Positions 11,550 through 23,500 of a stretch of 64,000 nt of DNA are shown piece after piece. This DNA is from Gavia stellata. Its lineage: Eukaryota; Chordata; Aves; Gaviiformes; Gaviidae. Every line of letters begins with the position of its first letter. The stretch's first letter is position 1. The notes beneath the pieces are model-generated. The model searched no databases. It saw nothing but the letters and a program-made list of their open reading frames with translations, and had not been told where the DNA came from. The DNA lies in assembly GCF_030936135.1 (NCBI RefSeq), contig NC_082612.1, positions 18,857,475 to 18,921,474 on the forward strand, given 5' to 3'. The position numbers and the translations under genes were made by a program.

Positions 11550-14152
11550 TATACCTCAGTCTTGTGTGAGTTCTGAGTTCAGAGTGTTTCTTGGGCAATT
11601 GACTTCATTTGAACGTTTTGATTATGAACCTCTTGAGCGTTAGGCTAGAATCAAAAGATGCGATCTTAATTCATTCCTGGTTTTAGACACAGCCCTAGGA
11701 GTGCTTTGGGGCCTGGACTAACTGGCTGCTGTGTACTTCTGCCTAGAGCTTAGGTTCACAGCTGACTTAAATAATACCTTTACATTGGATATTCCTTTTA
11801 GGATGTGTGCTTGAATGAGCTACTCCAAAATTCCTACTTGCAGGAATGCTAATGGAAGGAGAGAAACAGAGTTGCAATTCATAACAAAGAAATTGTCATG
11901 GAGTTGCATAATAAATTGTAAACGATGCCTAGTTCAAGCCTTGTTAAAAGATGCAAATATCAAATTCATATTCAGCCTCTGGCAATTCCCTGAGAGAGGA
12001 TTTTTTCAGGATGTTTCTGTAGCAATCTTCCACAAAAAAAGTTGAATTTTTTTTGACTGTTTTTAAAATCCTTGCTTAAATGTGAAGACTAATAAAGGCG
12101 AAGGCTTGAAGAACTGATTTTTGAGAAGCCATATCAAGTTCTGAGATACCATGGGCATGTGTCAGTCACACTAGTTAGGGTTTGTAAAGGTATCTGAACC
12201 AGATCTGCTCCAGCAAAAAGTTAGACTTCAGGAAAGTAGTTTTGGAGGTGCCTGAATTTCCTTCAGTTGCGATCCAGTAAACTCCTTTTCCAAGTTGGTA
12301 GGTAGTATGTGATACTGTTAGAACACTGCATGTTAAGAAAGACTTGAAAACTGTGGCAGGCTGCTGGGGTAAATCATGGTAGCCAGTATACTGACACACT
12401 TAAATACGGCCTTCCTATGTAAAATCAGGTGTTTCTTCTCAGTAAAGTAAGATAAACTTCAGTTAAACTGTCTTTTTGTTGAACTTTGGTTAATTGTGTT
12501 GGGATTCTGGAGATAAATGGGAAAGTTTTTAAATCCAGTGGGGCTGTTAGAGGTTGAACACTTGACTGAAAGGGGTTATGGTGAAAAACTGATGAAAAGG
12601 TTAGTATTTTATTGCTCATCTCATTGTTGCATTAGAGAAATAACAGGTAGCAATTGATTAAATTCTTTAAAAGCCTTCATTTAGCAGAAACATGCCTCTA
12701 AGACCATCATTCTGATACTTCATAGTGGCTTACAAAGTTTGGATAAGTGAAATATTTGAGTGCATTCAGTATTAAACCAGATTGAGAATTGAAAACCAGC
12801 ACTTTGCAGAGGCAGCATGATTCATTTCCACTGCTGGATTTGATGGCCGCAGGGGAATCCTGTTACTGATACTCCAGTGCCTAAGGCACAAATGGTTTTG
12901 GGAACATGAGAACATGTTAGGTTAGCTCTAACAATAAGGTATGATTGGCCTGCAAGTGCAGAAGCATTATTTGCTGGGATTTGAGGGCTAGCTAAGTCTG
13001 TCTCTAAATGCCTTGCCCTTTTAATTGAGATATATTTTTGACCAAATGATAGCCAATATGAAATCCTCTATCCATTTCTTTGTGTTATCTTCAAAAGACA
13101 GATGATGCTCACTCGGGCATAAATGTGAGAACATACCTAAGCGATGGATGTAGCACGCATGTAGGAAAATGTTAGTGATGCCTGTAAAGCCTAACCACTT
13201 GCTCTGAAGGTTTATTGATGCTTGGTGGTGCTCCTCCACAGTTTAAAACAGTCTTGCATGGATTTGGGGGGGAAAAAAAGCAAATTGGTGTAAAATTATT
13301 CACTCTGAGTACTGAGTTATTGCAATAACTGACGTTGTAGGGGGGAAAAAAAAAATCCATTAATTGCTGTATCAACTACAGGAGCAGCAGATAAGCTGTT
13401 AACCTCTGTCACAATACTTCCCGTGATGTTTCTACTTGGGTGCTGATTTTAAAAAGTGTACATTTTGATTTTTATATTGTGGAGGGGAACAGCAGGCAAA
13501 CATGATTTCTGGCAGCTGTCTGTTGTTGGGTCGCTGCCTGCCCACCCTCACGCTTGCACAGCGCAGTAACCCGGCACTGCTGTTAGATCGGGTTTTGATA
13601 AGATGCGTGTTTAGGAATGAGGTCAAGTATTGGTAGCAAAATGGTTGCAAAAGCTGGTTTGGAGCAAGCGGGTGGGTCCAGATCTGCATGAAGCTGGTCT
13701 GGAAAGAGAAATGATGTTGATGTTTGTTGTCTGCTGTGTTTATACAGGCTGTGCTTAGCCGGATGGATGAGTGCAACTCCCCCAAGGCTTTCTCAGTGAC
13801 CTTCGATAACATCAGAAGTGAAATGAGTGAAACTGCTGTGATTTGCACTAAAACCCCCCTCTATGTAGCTTCTCTTACTTTTCCGAAATCACACTTATCG
13901 AGCAAGGCAGTACACATCTTTCACATTGCTTTTTCTTCCTACAGTATGTATTAATGTATGATTAAATGCTTTTCACAAAAGCTTTCTTACCTGGGCTTTT
14001 CCCCTGGATGGAGAGGGGGGGAAAAAAGTATACAGATGCTGGTTACAGTATTTTTTGCGCTGCTGGATGATGCTTCGGTGCCAAGTACAGTATTGGGCTC
14101 CTAAAATGCAGTCTAACATGCAGGTGTCAGAATGGGTATACATTGGTTTGGT
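11550..14152. other. Intergenic, HELQ to first CR1
   Basis: AT-rich sequence without a recognisable gene. Open frames, including a 138-codon minus-strand one near 13432-13848, resemble no family I know and have no splice or codon support. Short A- and G-runs occur near 13265 and 13340. Nothing else was seen. Confidence 0.6.
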
Positions 14153-14460
14153 GAATCACACAATCATTCAGGTTGGAAAAGACCTGCAAGATCATCAAGT
14201 CCCAACCCAACCCCACCATGCCCACTAAACCATGTCCCGCAGTGCCACGTCCACATGTTCCTTGAACCCCTCCAGGGATGGGGACTCCACCACCTCCCTG
14301 GGCAGCCTCTTCCAATGCTTCACCACTCTCTCAGGAAAGAAATTCTTCCCAATATCCAGCCTGAACCTCCCCTGCTGCAACGTGAGGCTGTTTCCTCTTG
14401 TCCTATCACTCTTTGCTTGGGAGAAGAGACCAACACCCACCTCACCACAACCCTCTGCAT
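14153..14460 (-). mobile_element. CR1 LINE, 3' fragment
   Basis: Read on the minus strand, this is the end of CR1 ORF2 ([20 protein letters not shown], then [14 protein letters not shown]) followed by the CR1 3' UTR and the tail of short repeats at 14153-14165. It is 5'-truncated, as most CR1 copies are. CR1 is the main LINE family of birds. The copy begins to diverge near 14460. Confidence 0.93.
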
Positions 14461-15372
14461 CCCCACTGCCACCACCCCATGCATCTGACACAGACCTGGG
14501 TGGTTGTGCTGTGGGAAAGCTTGTGCTAAGGATGGGTTCAGGATGTTTTGGAAGGCAAAGATTTCTCACCTTGCCGCAATGGAATGTTTTTATCCTAAAG
14601 CCTGTGTTCAAGGGAAAGAAGCAACAATGATTAGCTTATCTACGTGAAGTGATAGATGCTTCAAAGGTAAGTCATAAATATATGCTCTGTAGGATGTTCC
14701 TGCCAAGTTCTTCATAACCCATAGTGAACTGCATCAGAGCTATGGTGTGTTTAAGTCCCTTCAGGTTGCAACTGCTGCAGAGAAAGTGTTCTGACCAAAA
14801 ACCTCGAGCGTATTTCTTAGTCTTTACGCCACTTCCCAGCTTGCCCGCACAGACCAGTTCTTGTGTTTGTGCGATTCCCTTCCCTGCCTTCCCCCGAGCC
14901 CGTAATTCTCTACTTTCAGGAATCCCTGCACATAGCTTCCTGAAAACTGTCTCTCTGGAAGGACTGGTAAGAGAGTCAGGCTTAGGTTAACGTTTAGCTG
15001 TTCATTTTCATTGTGTGAACGAGACCTATTGTGTTCTTGTGTTCTGGAAAGCCGCTTCCACGTGAGCTAGTCCTGCCTAGGCAGCTCTCGCTTTGTCCTT
15101 CCTTTTAAAGCTTCATTCCACCTCTTTCAGTGTGGTGGTCCAGCGCTGAGTATCGGTTGTAATGACAGCCAAATATCATCACTTAAAAGCTTTGTTGTGA
15201 TTAGAAGGGAGGCTGAGTGATTTCACGGGGCTCTGTTTGGTGTGCTGGAGCTCAGCAGCTCCTGCGGTACCTGAATTTTGTCAGCTGCAGACTCAGTGGA
15301 AACAAAGTCTTTTAGCAATATCTATAAAGCTGTGTGCACTTCAAAGAGAACTGCTAAAAACTAGACCCAAAG
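14461..15372. other. Intergenic between CR1 copies
   Basis: No gene, RNA or repeat recognised. The sequence is of mixed base composition with only short incidental open frames. Confidence 0.5.
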
Positions 15373-15487
15373 TCACAGAATCACAGAATCACTATGGTTG
15401 GAAAAGACCTGTAAGACCGTCAAGTCCAACCACCAACCCAACCCCACCATGCCCACTAAACCATGTCCTGCAGTGCCACGTCCACAC
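15373..15487 (-). mobile_element. CR1 LINE, very short 3' end
   Basis: Only the last 115 bases of CR1 are present: the repeated tail (TCACAGAATCACAGAATCAC), the GGTTGGAAAAGACCTGTAAG block and the start of the conserved 3' UTR. It is strongly similar to the copies at 14153 and 15912, from the same subfamily. Confidence 0.9.
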
Positions 15488-15911
15488 AGCAGCCTTTGTT
15501 ACATGAGGCAGGGGCATCAGTCCCTGGCACGTGCCATCTGCCCGGCTGAGCAGCGCAGGTGACAGCTTTCCAGGAGCTGCGCTAACGTCCGGAGCAGCGC
15601 CCATGACGGGCACGCCGCTTCTCCCCTTTGCTTGCCAGGACGGCTGTAGCTTCTGAGTCCAGTAACCCCGAAGATGAGGTCGGCCAGGCTCTGGGGGATG
15701 CTGAAGGAAGTCCTTCAGTTCAGCGGGGCTGCCTGCGCACGGCCAGCGTCCCAGGGACCGTCCTGTGGGAGGGCTCTGCCAGCGCTGTGACGAGAGCACG
15801 AACCCGTGCAGTCGCAATCGTTCTCCTTGGCAGAGGGAAGCAAAAGAGTACTTGTTACACATGGTTTCCTGTTGAAGGCATGAGCTTTCCTAGCAAGACT
15901 TGTCACTAATT
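15488..15911. other. Intergenic, GC-richer spacer
   Basis: A moderately GC-rich spacer between two CR1 fragments. A 156-codon minus-strand open frame crosses it and runs into the CR1, but matches nothing known to me and is probably incidental. Confidence 0.5.
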
Positions 15912-16410
15912 ACACAGAATCACACAATCATTAAGGATGGAAAAGACCTGTAAGACCATCAAGTCCAACCCCCAACCCAACCCCACCATGCCCACTAAAC
16001 CATGTCCCGCAGTGCCACGTCCACACGTTCCTTGAACACCTCCAGGGATGGGGACTCCACCACCTCCCTGGGCAGCCTCTTCCAATGCTTCACCACTCTC
16101 TCAGGAAACACATTTTTCCTCATATCCAGCCTGAACCTCCCCTGGCGCAACTGGGGGCCGTCTCCTCTTGTCACTTGGGAGAAGAGACCAGCACCCACCT
16201 CACCACAATCCCCTTTCAGGGAGCTGTAGGGAGCGATGAGGTCTCCCCTCAGCCTCCTCTTCTCCAGACTGAACAACCCCAGCTCCCTCAGCCGCTCCTC
16301 ATCAGACTTGTGCTCCAGACCCTTCACCAGCTCCGTCGCCCTTCTCTGGACACGCTCCAGCACCTCAATGTCCTTCTTGGAGTGAGGGGCCCAAAACTGA
16401 ACACAGCATT
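15912..16410 (-). mobile_element. CR1 LINE, 3' fragment with ORF2 C-terminus
   Basis: About 500 bases of the CR1 3' end on the minus strand. A 141-codon open frame covers the last part of the reverse transcriptase protein, with [20 protein letters not shown] and [19 protein letters not shown], ending DVALRDMV just before the 3' UTR. It is truncated at the 5' end, with no intact ORF2. Confidence 0.95.
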
Positions 16411-17267
16411 CCATCTCCAAATAAAAAGCGTGTGCCAGCTGAGAGTCTCAAAACCAGCTGGATTCAGTAATAAAACCAGCTGGGAGTGCTGAGAGCTGTG
16501 TGCTGTGTCAGGACGAGGTCTGGCTGGGGGTTTGCGGGCAGGGAGCAAGGATAGCTTACAAAAACACCTTGATAGGCATCCCTCTGTGTTTTTATCGTTT
16601 CTGGGCTTTCTTGGCATCAGCTTAGTCTTAGTTTCGTTTTCCTGAGGCTTCTTATATAGAAACATAGATTAAGTGCTACTCTGACACGGGTCGGCTCTGT
16701 TCATCCACCCAAACACTGCTATGTCACAAGAATTGTTTGCCTTTTGTACGGACAACTCTTCTCTTCTGAATTCTCTCAGTACACACAGGTAAAGCACTGA
16801 GCTAGATACGGATAGATATCGATAGATATCAGTCCTTTGTTCTTGCCCGGGAGCAGCGGTGGGGTTCCTGCGAGCGATAGCGCGGTGTTGCTGCTGTTTG
16901 GGCGGTTGAAAATTCCTGGCAAGTTTCCTTTTTAGTTCTTCCTAGTTGTCAAAACCCAGCGGGCACAGCGCGTCTGCTAACGGCGTCGCTGGCGTGGAGA
17001 GGCGGGACTGCCTGGTGGGAGCCGCGTGGCGGAAGCGTTTGAACGCCGCAGGCAGGGACTAGGCTTTTTGTGGAGCGAGGGAGTGGGATGGGGTGCCGGT
17101 ACGGAGCTGGCTCCAAACGCCACGCCAAGCGGGTTTAAGCCTAATGCCGGTTCTTACGCCTTCCCCTTGTAGCTGTCAGAGCATCACTCAAATTCTGCCC
17201 TAATTTCCATGAGAATCCAAATACCTCTGTATTGATCTCCCCTACTTCGCAATATTTAAAGATGGGT
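16411..17267. other. Intergenic upstream of the palindromic minisatellite
   Basis: No gene recognised. A short GATAGATATC direct repeat lies near 16809-16828, and the segment 16840-17120 is locally CpG-rich. Confidence 0.5.
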
Positions 17268-17370
17268 GTAATACCATGTACATACATGGTACATGTAATA
17301 CCATGTACATACATGGTACATATAATACCATGGTACATATAATTACATGGTACATATAATACCAATACAT
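17268..17370. repeat. Palindromic minisatellite
   Basis: Two perfect 27-bp units (17268-17294, 17295-17321) are followed by shortened 15-17-bp units to 17370. Each full unit contains the inverted repeat ACCATGTA-CA-TACATGGT, so the array is both tandem and self-complementary. It is AT-rich and intergenic. Such sequence can form hairpins or cruciforms. Confidence 0.9.
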
Positions 17371-18373
17371 AATAAACGCCCAGGCAAAAGCTACCAATTC
17401 CCATTTCATACCTGTAGCTCTTCCAGCTACTAATGCTGGAAGGCATTTATTTTCCAGCTACGAGTTTTTGCGGGCTGCAAAAAGCATAACATGCGCTAGA
17501 CCTTTCCTACCCGCATCTGCACACGCTGACTGTATCTGAAACGTTGCATTGACCGTGCGAAATACATACCTTGTGCCTCTGCCGTGAGAAATGCAGCGCA
17601 GTGGCAAGGGACCCAAAGCGCCTCTCTCCAAAGAAGCGCATTGAGGAAACGAAGGGAGAAGTGGTGAATTCCGATAGAAAAAAAACAGTGCGTGGGCTGC
17701 AGCTCGCCTGACGGCTATTAACGTTTTCTGTACCTGTCGTAACGACCTTAACCTGCTTTGCAGCGATGATTTGTCACGCGCTGAGCTGCATTCTTAAATC
17801 CTCGGTTCAGCCGTGGGGCTGGGTAGTTTGTGCGGCGCTCCAGACATCTGCTGATAGACGAGTTATTTCTCCGGCAGATAGTCACCCCAGCCCTTCCTGC
17901 GGGCATGGGCGTATAATCGGCAGTGTACCCCCGAAATGGGAAGCGTTACGCTGACTAAGATACTGTGACAGTCAGGAGTGTCACTGACATTTCCTTTCTG
18001 GCAGAGCCACGGATGCGTTTATCAAAAGCGGAGTTAATTTGGTCTAGTACTTCTCGTTCTGGTGGCGAGTTACTTAACAGTACAAAAATGTAGAGCGAGC
18101 AAGGACAGGAAGGGCCAGGCAGGCGAGCGCTTGAGCCACGCTGATTAATGCCCTGACTTTCGGTGAGCGTGGGAAGCGCTGCGCCCCAGTAAAGTGACAG
18201 ATAAGGATTGGGCCATTTGCCGTGCGTTCTAGCAGGCGACCGTTTTGAAAACAAACTTGGTAAGAAACATGTATCCTTCAGGATGAACCGATCCAGATGG
18301 GAAATGTAATGGTGATAGTGAGTGTAATAGTTTAAAAACTCTGCGTGTGTTTTAGTGGCATATTGAGCAATAC
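17371..18373. other. Intergenic between minisatellite and tandem array
   Basis: No gene recognised. CpG content rises toward 18370. Open frames here, such as the minus-strand 220-codon one at 17955-18617, run into the GC-rich tandem array and look compositional. Confidence 0.5.
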
Positions 18374-20157
18374 CTGCCGTGGCTGTGGCTGGCCATTTCC
18401 CAACTGGGCTCCCAGGCAAGGCCAACCGTTGCCGAAGGAGGAGTTTTGGCACAGGCTGGACTCTCCAGCGAGCACCCGGGGGGCAGACCCGGAGCGTGCT
18501 TGAGTCTTCTTTGTAACCACGATTCCAAGTTGCACGTCGGCTGTAATTAAGCAATACCCTTGTTGCAACGGCGGGGAAGCGCTTGAAGCGGCAGGCTCGC
18601 CGAGTGGCACCGGTCACAGGCTCTCACCGGGCAGTGCTGTGGCTCGCTTTCCCCGCGGCGGAGGCCCGTGGCTGGGATGTTGGGTTGCCACCTCGCCCCT
18701 CGAGCAGCAGCGTTCGACGCCTGGCGATGTCCCACACAGTTTTGCACCCAGCTGCCCCGGGCTCGCCTGGGCGAGGCGAAAAAGCCGTCGATGTTGGGTG
18801 GTCGGCTTCAGCGTGCGCGATGCTGGTGAGGTCTGAGCAGGCAAGGAACCGGCTTGAAACCTGGGTTCGGTTTGGGGGGCGTTGAGGCTGTTGGGAGAGT
18901 ATCCCCGGCCTTCGGGTGGCCCAGGGGGGACCCGAGGCACCGCACAGGGCTGGGGCTGGGGGAGCAGGGCTGCTGTGGCTGCGGCTGGCCATTTCCCGAC
19001 TGGGCTCCCAGGCAAGGCCAACCGTTGCCGAAGGAGGAGTTTTGGCACAGGCTGGACTCTCCAGCGAGGACCCGGGGGGCAGACCCGGAGCGTGCTTGAG
19101 TCTTCTTTGTAACCACGATTCCAAGTTGCACGTCGGCCGTAATTAAGCAATACCCTTGTTGCAATGGCGTGGCAGTGCGGGGAAGCGCTTGAAGCGGCAG
19201 GCTCGCCGAGCGGCACCGGTCACAGGCTCTCACCGAGCACTGCTGCGGCTCGCTTTCCCCGCGGCAGAGGCCGGTGGCTGGGATGTCGGGTTGCCACCTC
19301 GCCCCTCGAGCAGCAGCGTTCGACGCCTGGCGATGTCCCACATGGTTTTGCACCCAGCTGCCCCGGGCTCGCCTGGGCGAGGCGAAAAAGCCGTCGATGT
19401 TGGGTGGTCGGCTTCAGCGTGCGCGATGCTGGTGAGGTCTGAGCAGGCAAGGAACCGGCGTGAAACCCGGGTTCGGTTTGGGGGGCGTTGAGGCTGTTGG
19501 GAGTGTAACCCCGGCCTTCGGGTGGCCCAGGGGGGACCCGAGGCACCGCACAGGGCTGGGGCTGGGGGAGCAGGGCTGCTGTGGCTGCGGCTGGCCATTT
19601 CCCAACTGGGCTCCCAGGCAAGGCCAACCGTTGCCAAAGGAGGAGTTTTGGCACAGGCTGGACTCTCCAGCGAGGACCCGGGGGGCAGACCCGGAGCGTG
19701 CTTGAGTCTTCTTTGTAACCACGATTCCAAGTTGCATGTCGGCCGTAATTAAGCAATACCCTTGTTGCAACGGCGGGGAAGCGCTTGAAGCGGCAGGCTC
19801 GCCGAGCGGCACCGGTCACAGGCTCTCACCGGGCAGTGCTGTGGCTCGCTTTCCCCACGGCAGAGGCCCGTGGCTGGGATGTCGGGTTGCCACCTCGCCC
19901 CTCGAGCGGCAGCGTTCGACGCCTGGCGATGTCCCACACGGTTTTGCACCCAGCTGCCCCGGGGTCGCCCGGGCGAGGTGAAAAAGCCGTCGATGTTGGG
20001 TGGTCGGCTGCAGCGTGCGAGGCGAGGAACCGGTGTGTAACCCGGGTTCGGTTTGGGGGGCGTTGAGGCTGTTGGGAGTGTAACCCCGGCCTTCGGGTGG
20101 CCCAGGGGGGACCTGAGGCACCGCACAGGGCTGGGGCTGGGGGAGCAGGGCTGCTGC
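18374..20157. repeat. Three-copy tandem array, unit about 600 bp, beside HPSE
   Basis: The block starting GGCCATTTCCC recurs at 18391, 18987 and 19593, giving periods of 596 and 606 bp. The third copy runs to about 20157 and lacks some 25 bases near 20010-20025. Copies differ by only scattered substitutions and a 10-base insertion (GCGTGGCAGT, near 19166), so the amplification looks recent. Each unit is GC- and CpG-rich with a short AT-rich island (GTAATTAAGCAATACCC). Long open frames on both strands (up to 273 codons) repeat with the unit and look like GC artefacts. The array ends about 235 bp before the HPSE start codon, so it may carry repeated promoter-proximal elements. That role is inference. 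Confidence 0.93.
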
Positions 20158-20392
20158 TCTCCAGGGCTGCTCTTCCAGCCCGAAGCCCCTTTGTAGGGGG
20201 GTCGGGGGGGGTCTCGGCGCCGGCTCCTCCCGCCACCCCCCCGCCTGCCCGCCGGGGAGCTGAGGGCTGCACCCCCGGGCCGGGCCCGCCCTCCGCGGGG
20301 TGGCGCCGCCGGCGGCGCGGCGGGAGCGGAGGAGGAGGAGGGTGAGGAGGGTGAGGAGGGTGAGGAGGATGAGGAGGGTGAGGAGGATGAGG
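20158..20392 (+). promoter_or_regulatory. HPSE: HPSE promoter and 5' UTR, CpG-rich
   Basis: Very GC- and CpG-rich DNA between the tandem array and the HPSE start, with no TATA box. From about 20328 it turns into a purine-rich minisatellite of 9-base GGTGAGGAG/GGATGAGGAG-type units that runs into the start codon. This is typical of a CpG-island promoter. The transcription start cannot be placed. Confidence 0.6.
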
Positions 20393-20556
20393 ATGGTGCT
20401 GCTGCTGCTGCTGCTGCTGCTGGCGGAGGGGCGGCGGGCGGCCGTGCTGCGGCTGGGGCTGAGGGGCAGCCCCCGCGGGGAGGTGAGCCCGGCTTTCCTC
20501 TCCCTCACCCTGGACGCCAGCCTGGCCCGGGACCCGCGCTATGTCGCCTTGCTCAG
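20393..20556 (+). CDS. HPSE: HPSE exon 1: signal peptide and start of the 8-kDa subunit
   Basis: Encodes MV followed by eight leucines written as an uninterrupted (CTG)8, then AEGRRAAVL and the conserved [20 protein letters not shown]. From ATG 20393 the signal peptide has no basic n-region. From ATG 20369 it would gain MRRVRRMR, a more classic n-region. I chose 20393 because the total length then matches chicken heparanase as I remember it. The choice is not certain. Confidence 0.85.
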
Positions 20557-23500
20557 GTGAGCCCCCTCCCTCCCCTTTTAGGCGGCATAAAGGGTCCCCC
20601 AGAGCCGGGGGACGGTGCCTGGTAAGCGGGGAGGGGAGCCCGGGCATCCCGGCGGGGGAACCGGCACAGGCGCTGCTGCCTGGAGCGCTCTGAGGGGGGG
20701 GGGGGGGGGGGGGCCCATCGCCGGGGCCGGGGGGAGGCTGCTGGATCCCCTCTGCTTCGGGATCCCCTCAGTTCACCCCCCCGGGGCAGCAGCGCGGTGT
20801 CTGCGGAGGGTGCCCGGGGGAGGGAGCCGGGATGGTGCTGGGAGGGAGGTGCTGGCGGGAAGCAGCGCCGGGATAAAGCGGGGAGAGGAGCTGCTTGGCC
20901 AGCAGGAAAAACGGAGAAGGCAGCGGGGTGTGGGGGGGGGGTGCTGGGGGCTGCCAGCCCTGCTGCTCCCCGGGGTGGAAATCACCCCAGGCCTCGGGCA
21001 GCTTTGCAGGCGTTTGCCGGGACCCCCTCAACAGAAAGGCAACTGAATCCCGAGGGAGGTTTGTCACCATCAGAGCTGAGTGGAGAGATCCTAAAGATGA
21101 AGCCTTTTTCCCCGCCTCGGGTAACACTGAACAACTCTGGACTGCCGAGCGATGGGGTGCCCTGCCTGCTCTTACGGCTCTGACCTCTCTCTTGCCTTTT
21201 CTTCCCTGCTTTTGCTCTGGTTTTGTACTCTATTCCTTTAAATCCTACCTTTTTGGGAAGCTATTTATTCTTTTCATCCATCCGATCCCATTTTTCAGCC
21301 CCGCGCTACTTCTCCAGTCCTGATTTCCCTCCTCCCACCGCTTTCATCTTTTCCTCCTCTCCTTTCAAGAGAAAAAGGTGACGCCGCCTTTATCAGAAAG
21401 CACTCAGGTCTCCAACCTCCGGCCCCCACCGCACACCTTGGGGTTCACTCCGGGACCGGCCCCGCCGCCGCGAGGAGCGGGAAGTACTCGGTGGACTCTA
21501 ATCTGTCATGCGTCACCACCAAGCAGATCGTGCTCGGGCACCCGTCATCCTGCCGTGCCTCGCCAGCGAAGGCCGGGTGTCGGTGCCGCATGCCCTGTGC
21601 AGGGTGCACGCGAGTCGCAGAGGCAGAGCTTATGTTATGATATAAACCTGCTTCGCTAAAGCTAACGCTTGTCCCAGCGTGGACTCTTAATCGCTCTTGG
21701 GTACAGAAGTCATCGCTTTGGTTGTCGTTGATGGAAATTGGGAGCGATGATGTAAAGTCACCCGCCTTCTCACGGGACCGGTGTGTTAGTTTTGTATAAA
21801 CGAAGCCAAAAAATCTAGGGAAGAAGGATGCTTAGGACAAAAAAAATACCCGTTTTGAAGCATTGCCTTACTCCGTCCCCAGGATTTGACTCCCTGTCCG
21901 TGAGCGTGTTCCCTGGGGCACGTCTCCCCGTCGCTGCCTCGCCACGCTCCCCCGGCCCGCTCGGCCGGCAGCGTCCCTGTTGCGCAGCGCAGAGGGCTGG
22001 GGCGTGGGTCCAGCGAGGGGTCAGGAGTGCCCTCAGGCTACTGGGGAGCCCCAGGTCACCTACTGCAGCGCTTCCCTCTGAGCGCTCGCTGTGTTTAGCC
22101 TCTACACCGAAGCCATAGTCCACACAAATGAAGTGTTTCTTCTTGTTTCTTGATGTCCTTTCCTCAGCAATCCCAAACTGCGTGCCCTGGCGACGGCCCT
22201 GTCTCCAGGTTTCCTGAGGTTTGGCGGCACCGAGACAGATTTTCTCATCTTTGATCCCAACAAGGATTCAACTTTAGAAGAAAAAATCATCTGGGAACTT
22301 CAGGCCCAGCAAGGTAAAACTGCCATCGACGTGTTAGACTGGAAACCGCCCTGGGTTTAGGAGGTGGCTTTGATGCAGGTTGGGGATGCCGCAAGGGCAC
22401 GGCGGCAGCGCTGAGGGGTCCTCCACGGGGTCAGCATTGCTCCCCTCCGTGGAGAGGAGATCCGTGGACCTTCAGCACGGTCCGTGGGAGAAGCTGTGCC
22501 AGCCGTGGGAAAGCGAGGAAGGGAGCGGGGGACCTCACGTCCGCCCCGGCATCTGCTGGGAGTCTCCCTTTGCCACCCCGTGCTCCTGGCAGCAGCCTTG
22601 GGAGCTCCCCCGCCGCCTGGGAGGCGGTCAAGGTCAGCTCAGAAGTTGTGGTTTCATCATGAAAATTAAGTAACGGATGGAAGAAATAATCTGATGGGAC
22701 CAGAGCGTCCGTTTTCTCTATCTTGGCCAAAGCCAGAGCTAGGCTGGGAGCGCAGCCTTGTCCTCCTGTCGCTTCGAGAGGGCAAGTGCAAACCCCCCAG
22801 ACCACTGCCAACTGCTCGAGCTCGCTCCTGGTGTGCGAGGTTTCCCACTGCATTAAACTCCATTTCCTCTTTAAACTTAGCAAAAGCGTATAAACCCTTT
22901 TAGAGGTGTTTCAGATGAAAAAACTCCCGTCTATTCCTGTGGTGTTGCACAACGGTGCAATCGTACATCGCTGTACAACCGGCGATGCTCAGTTTTGAAG
23001 TCAAGTGGTACTTTTGCCCCCATACCGCTTTACCGAGCGGCCGCCTCCTCTCTGGGTAACCGTGACTCCGGCTCACGCCTTCCTCTCTGGTTATGGCTTT
23101 TTCCTGGTTTGCGTGCCAAGGAAACACATGAGCTTTGAAGAAGCGTTGCCCTTGGAGCTGCATGGGGCAGTCGGTGCCTTCCCCTGCGCGAGACGGGCAG
23201 CGTGGGAAGCGCTGCCCCGTATCTGCCCCCAGCAAGACGGGCTGTGCGCCCTGCCAACCCACCGCACGCCGGGGGGGCTTAGCTGCTCCTCGGGCACCGC
23301 AGCCCACGCTTCGGCAGCTCGCTGGAACGAGGGTTTCTGGATGGTGCTCCAGCTAAAATAGTTTATCGGGGTGTGACCGCCACGATACCAGCTGCCAGAA
23401 GGACGTCTCAGTCTTCCCCTGCCCTCCCCATCTCCATCACCCTAAATCGGGAAATACGCATTATAAATATAATATATATTTACGCATCAAGCCAGCCCTC

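Noticed and set aside
13432-13848. Minus-strand 138-codon open frame between HELQ and HPSE
   Set aside because: No family resemblance, no splice or promoter support, and an overlapping opposite frame.
18584-20647. Long overlapping open frames on both strands (up to 273 codons) in and after the tandem array
   Set aside because: They repeat with the 600-bp unit, occur in several frames at once and reflect high GC; none resembles a protein family.
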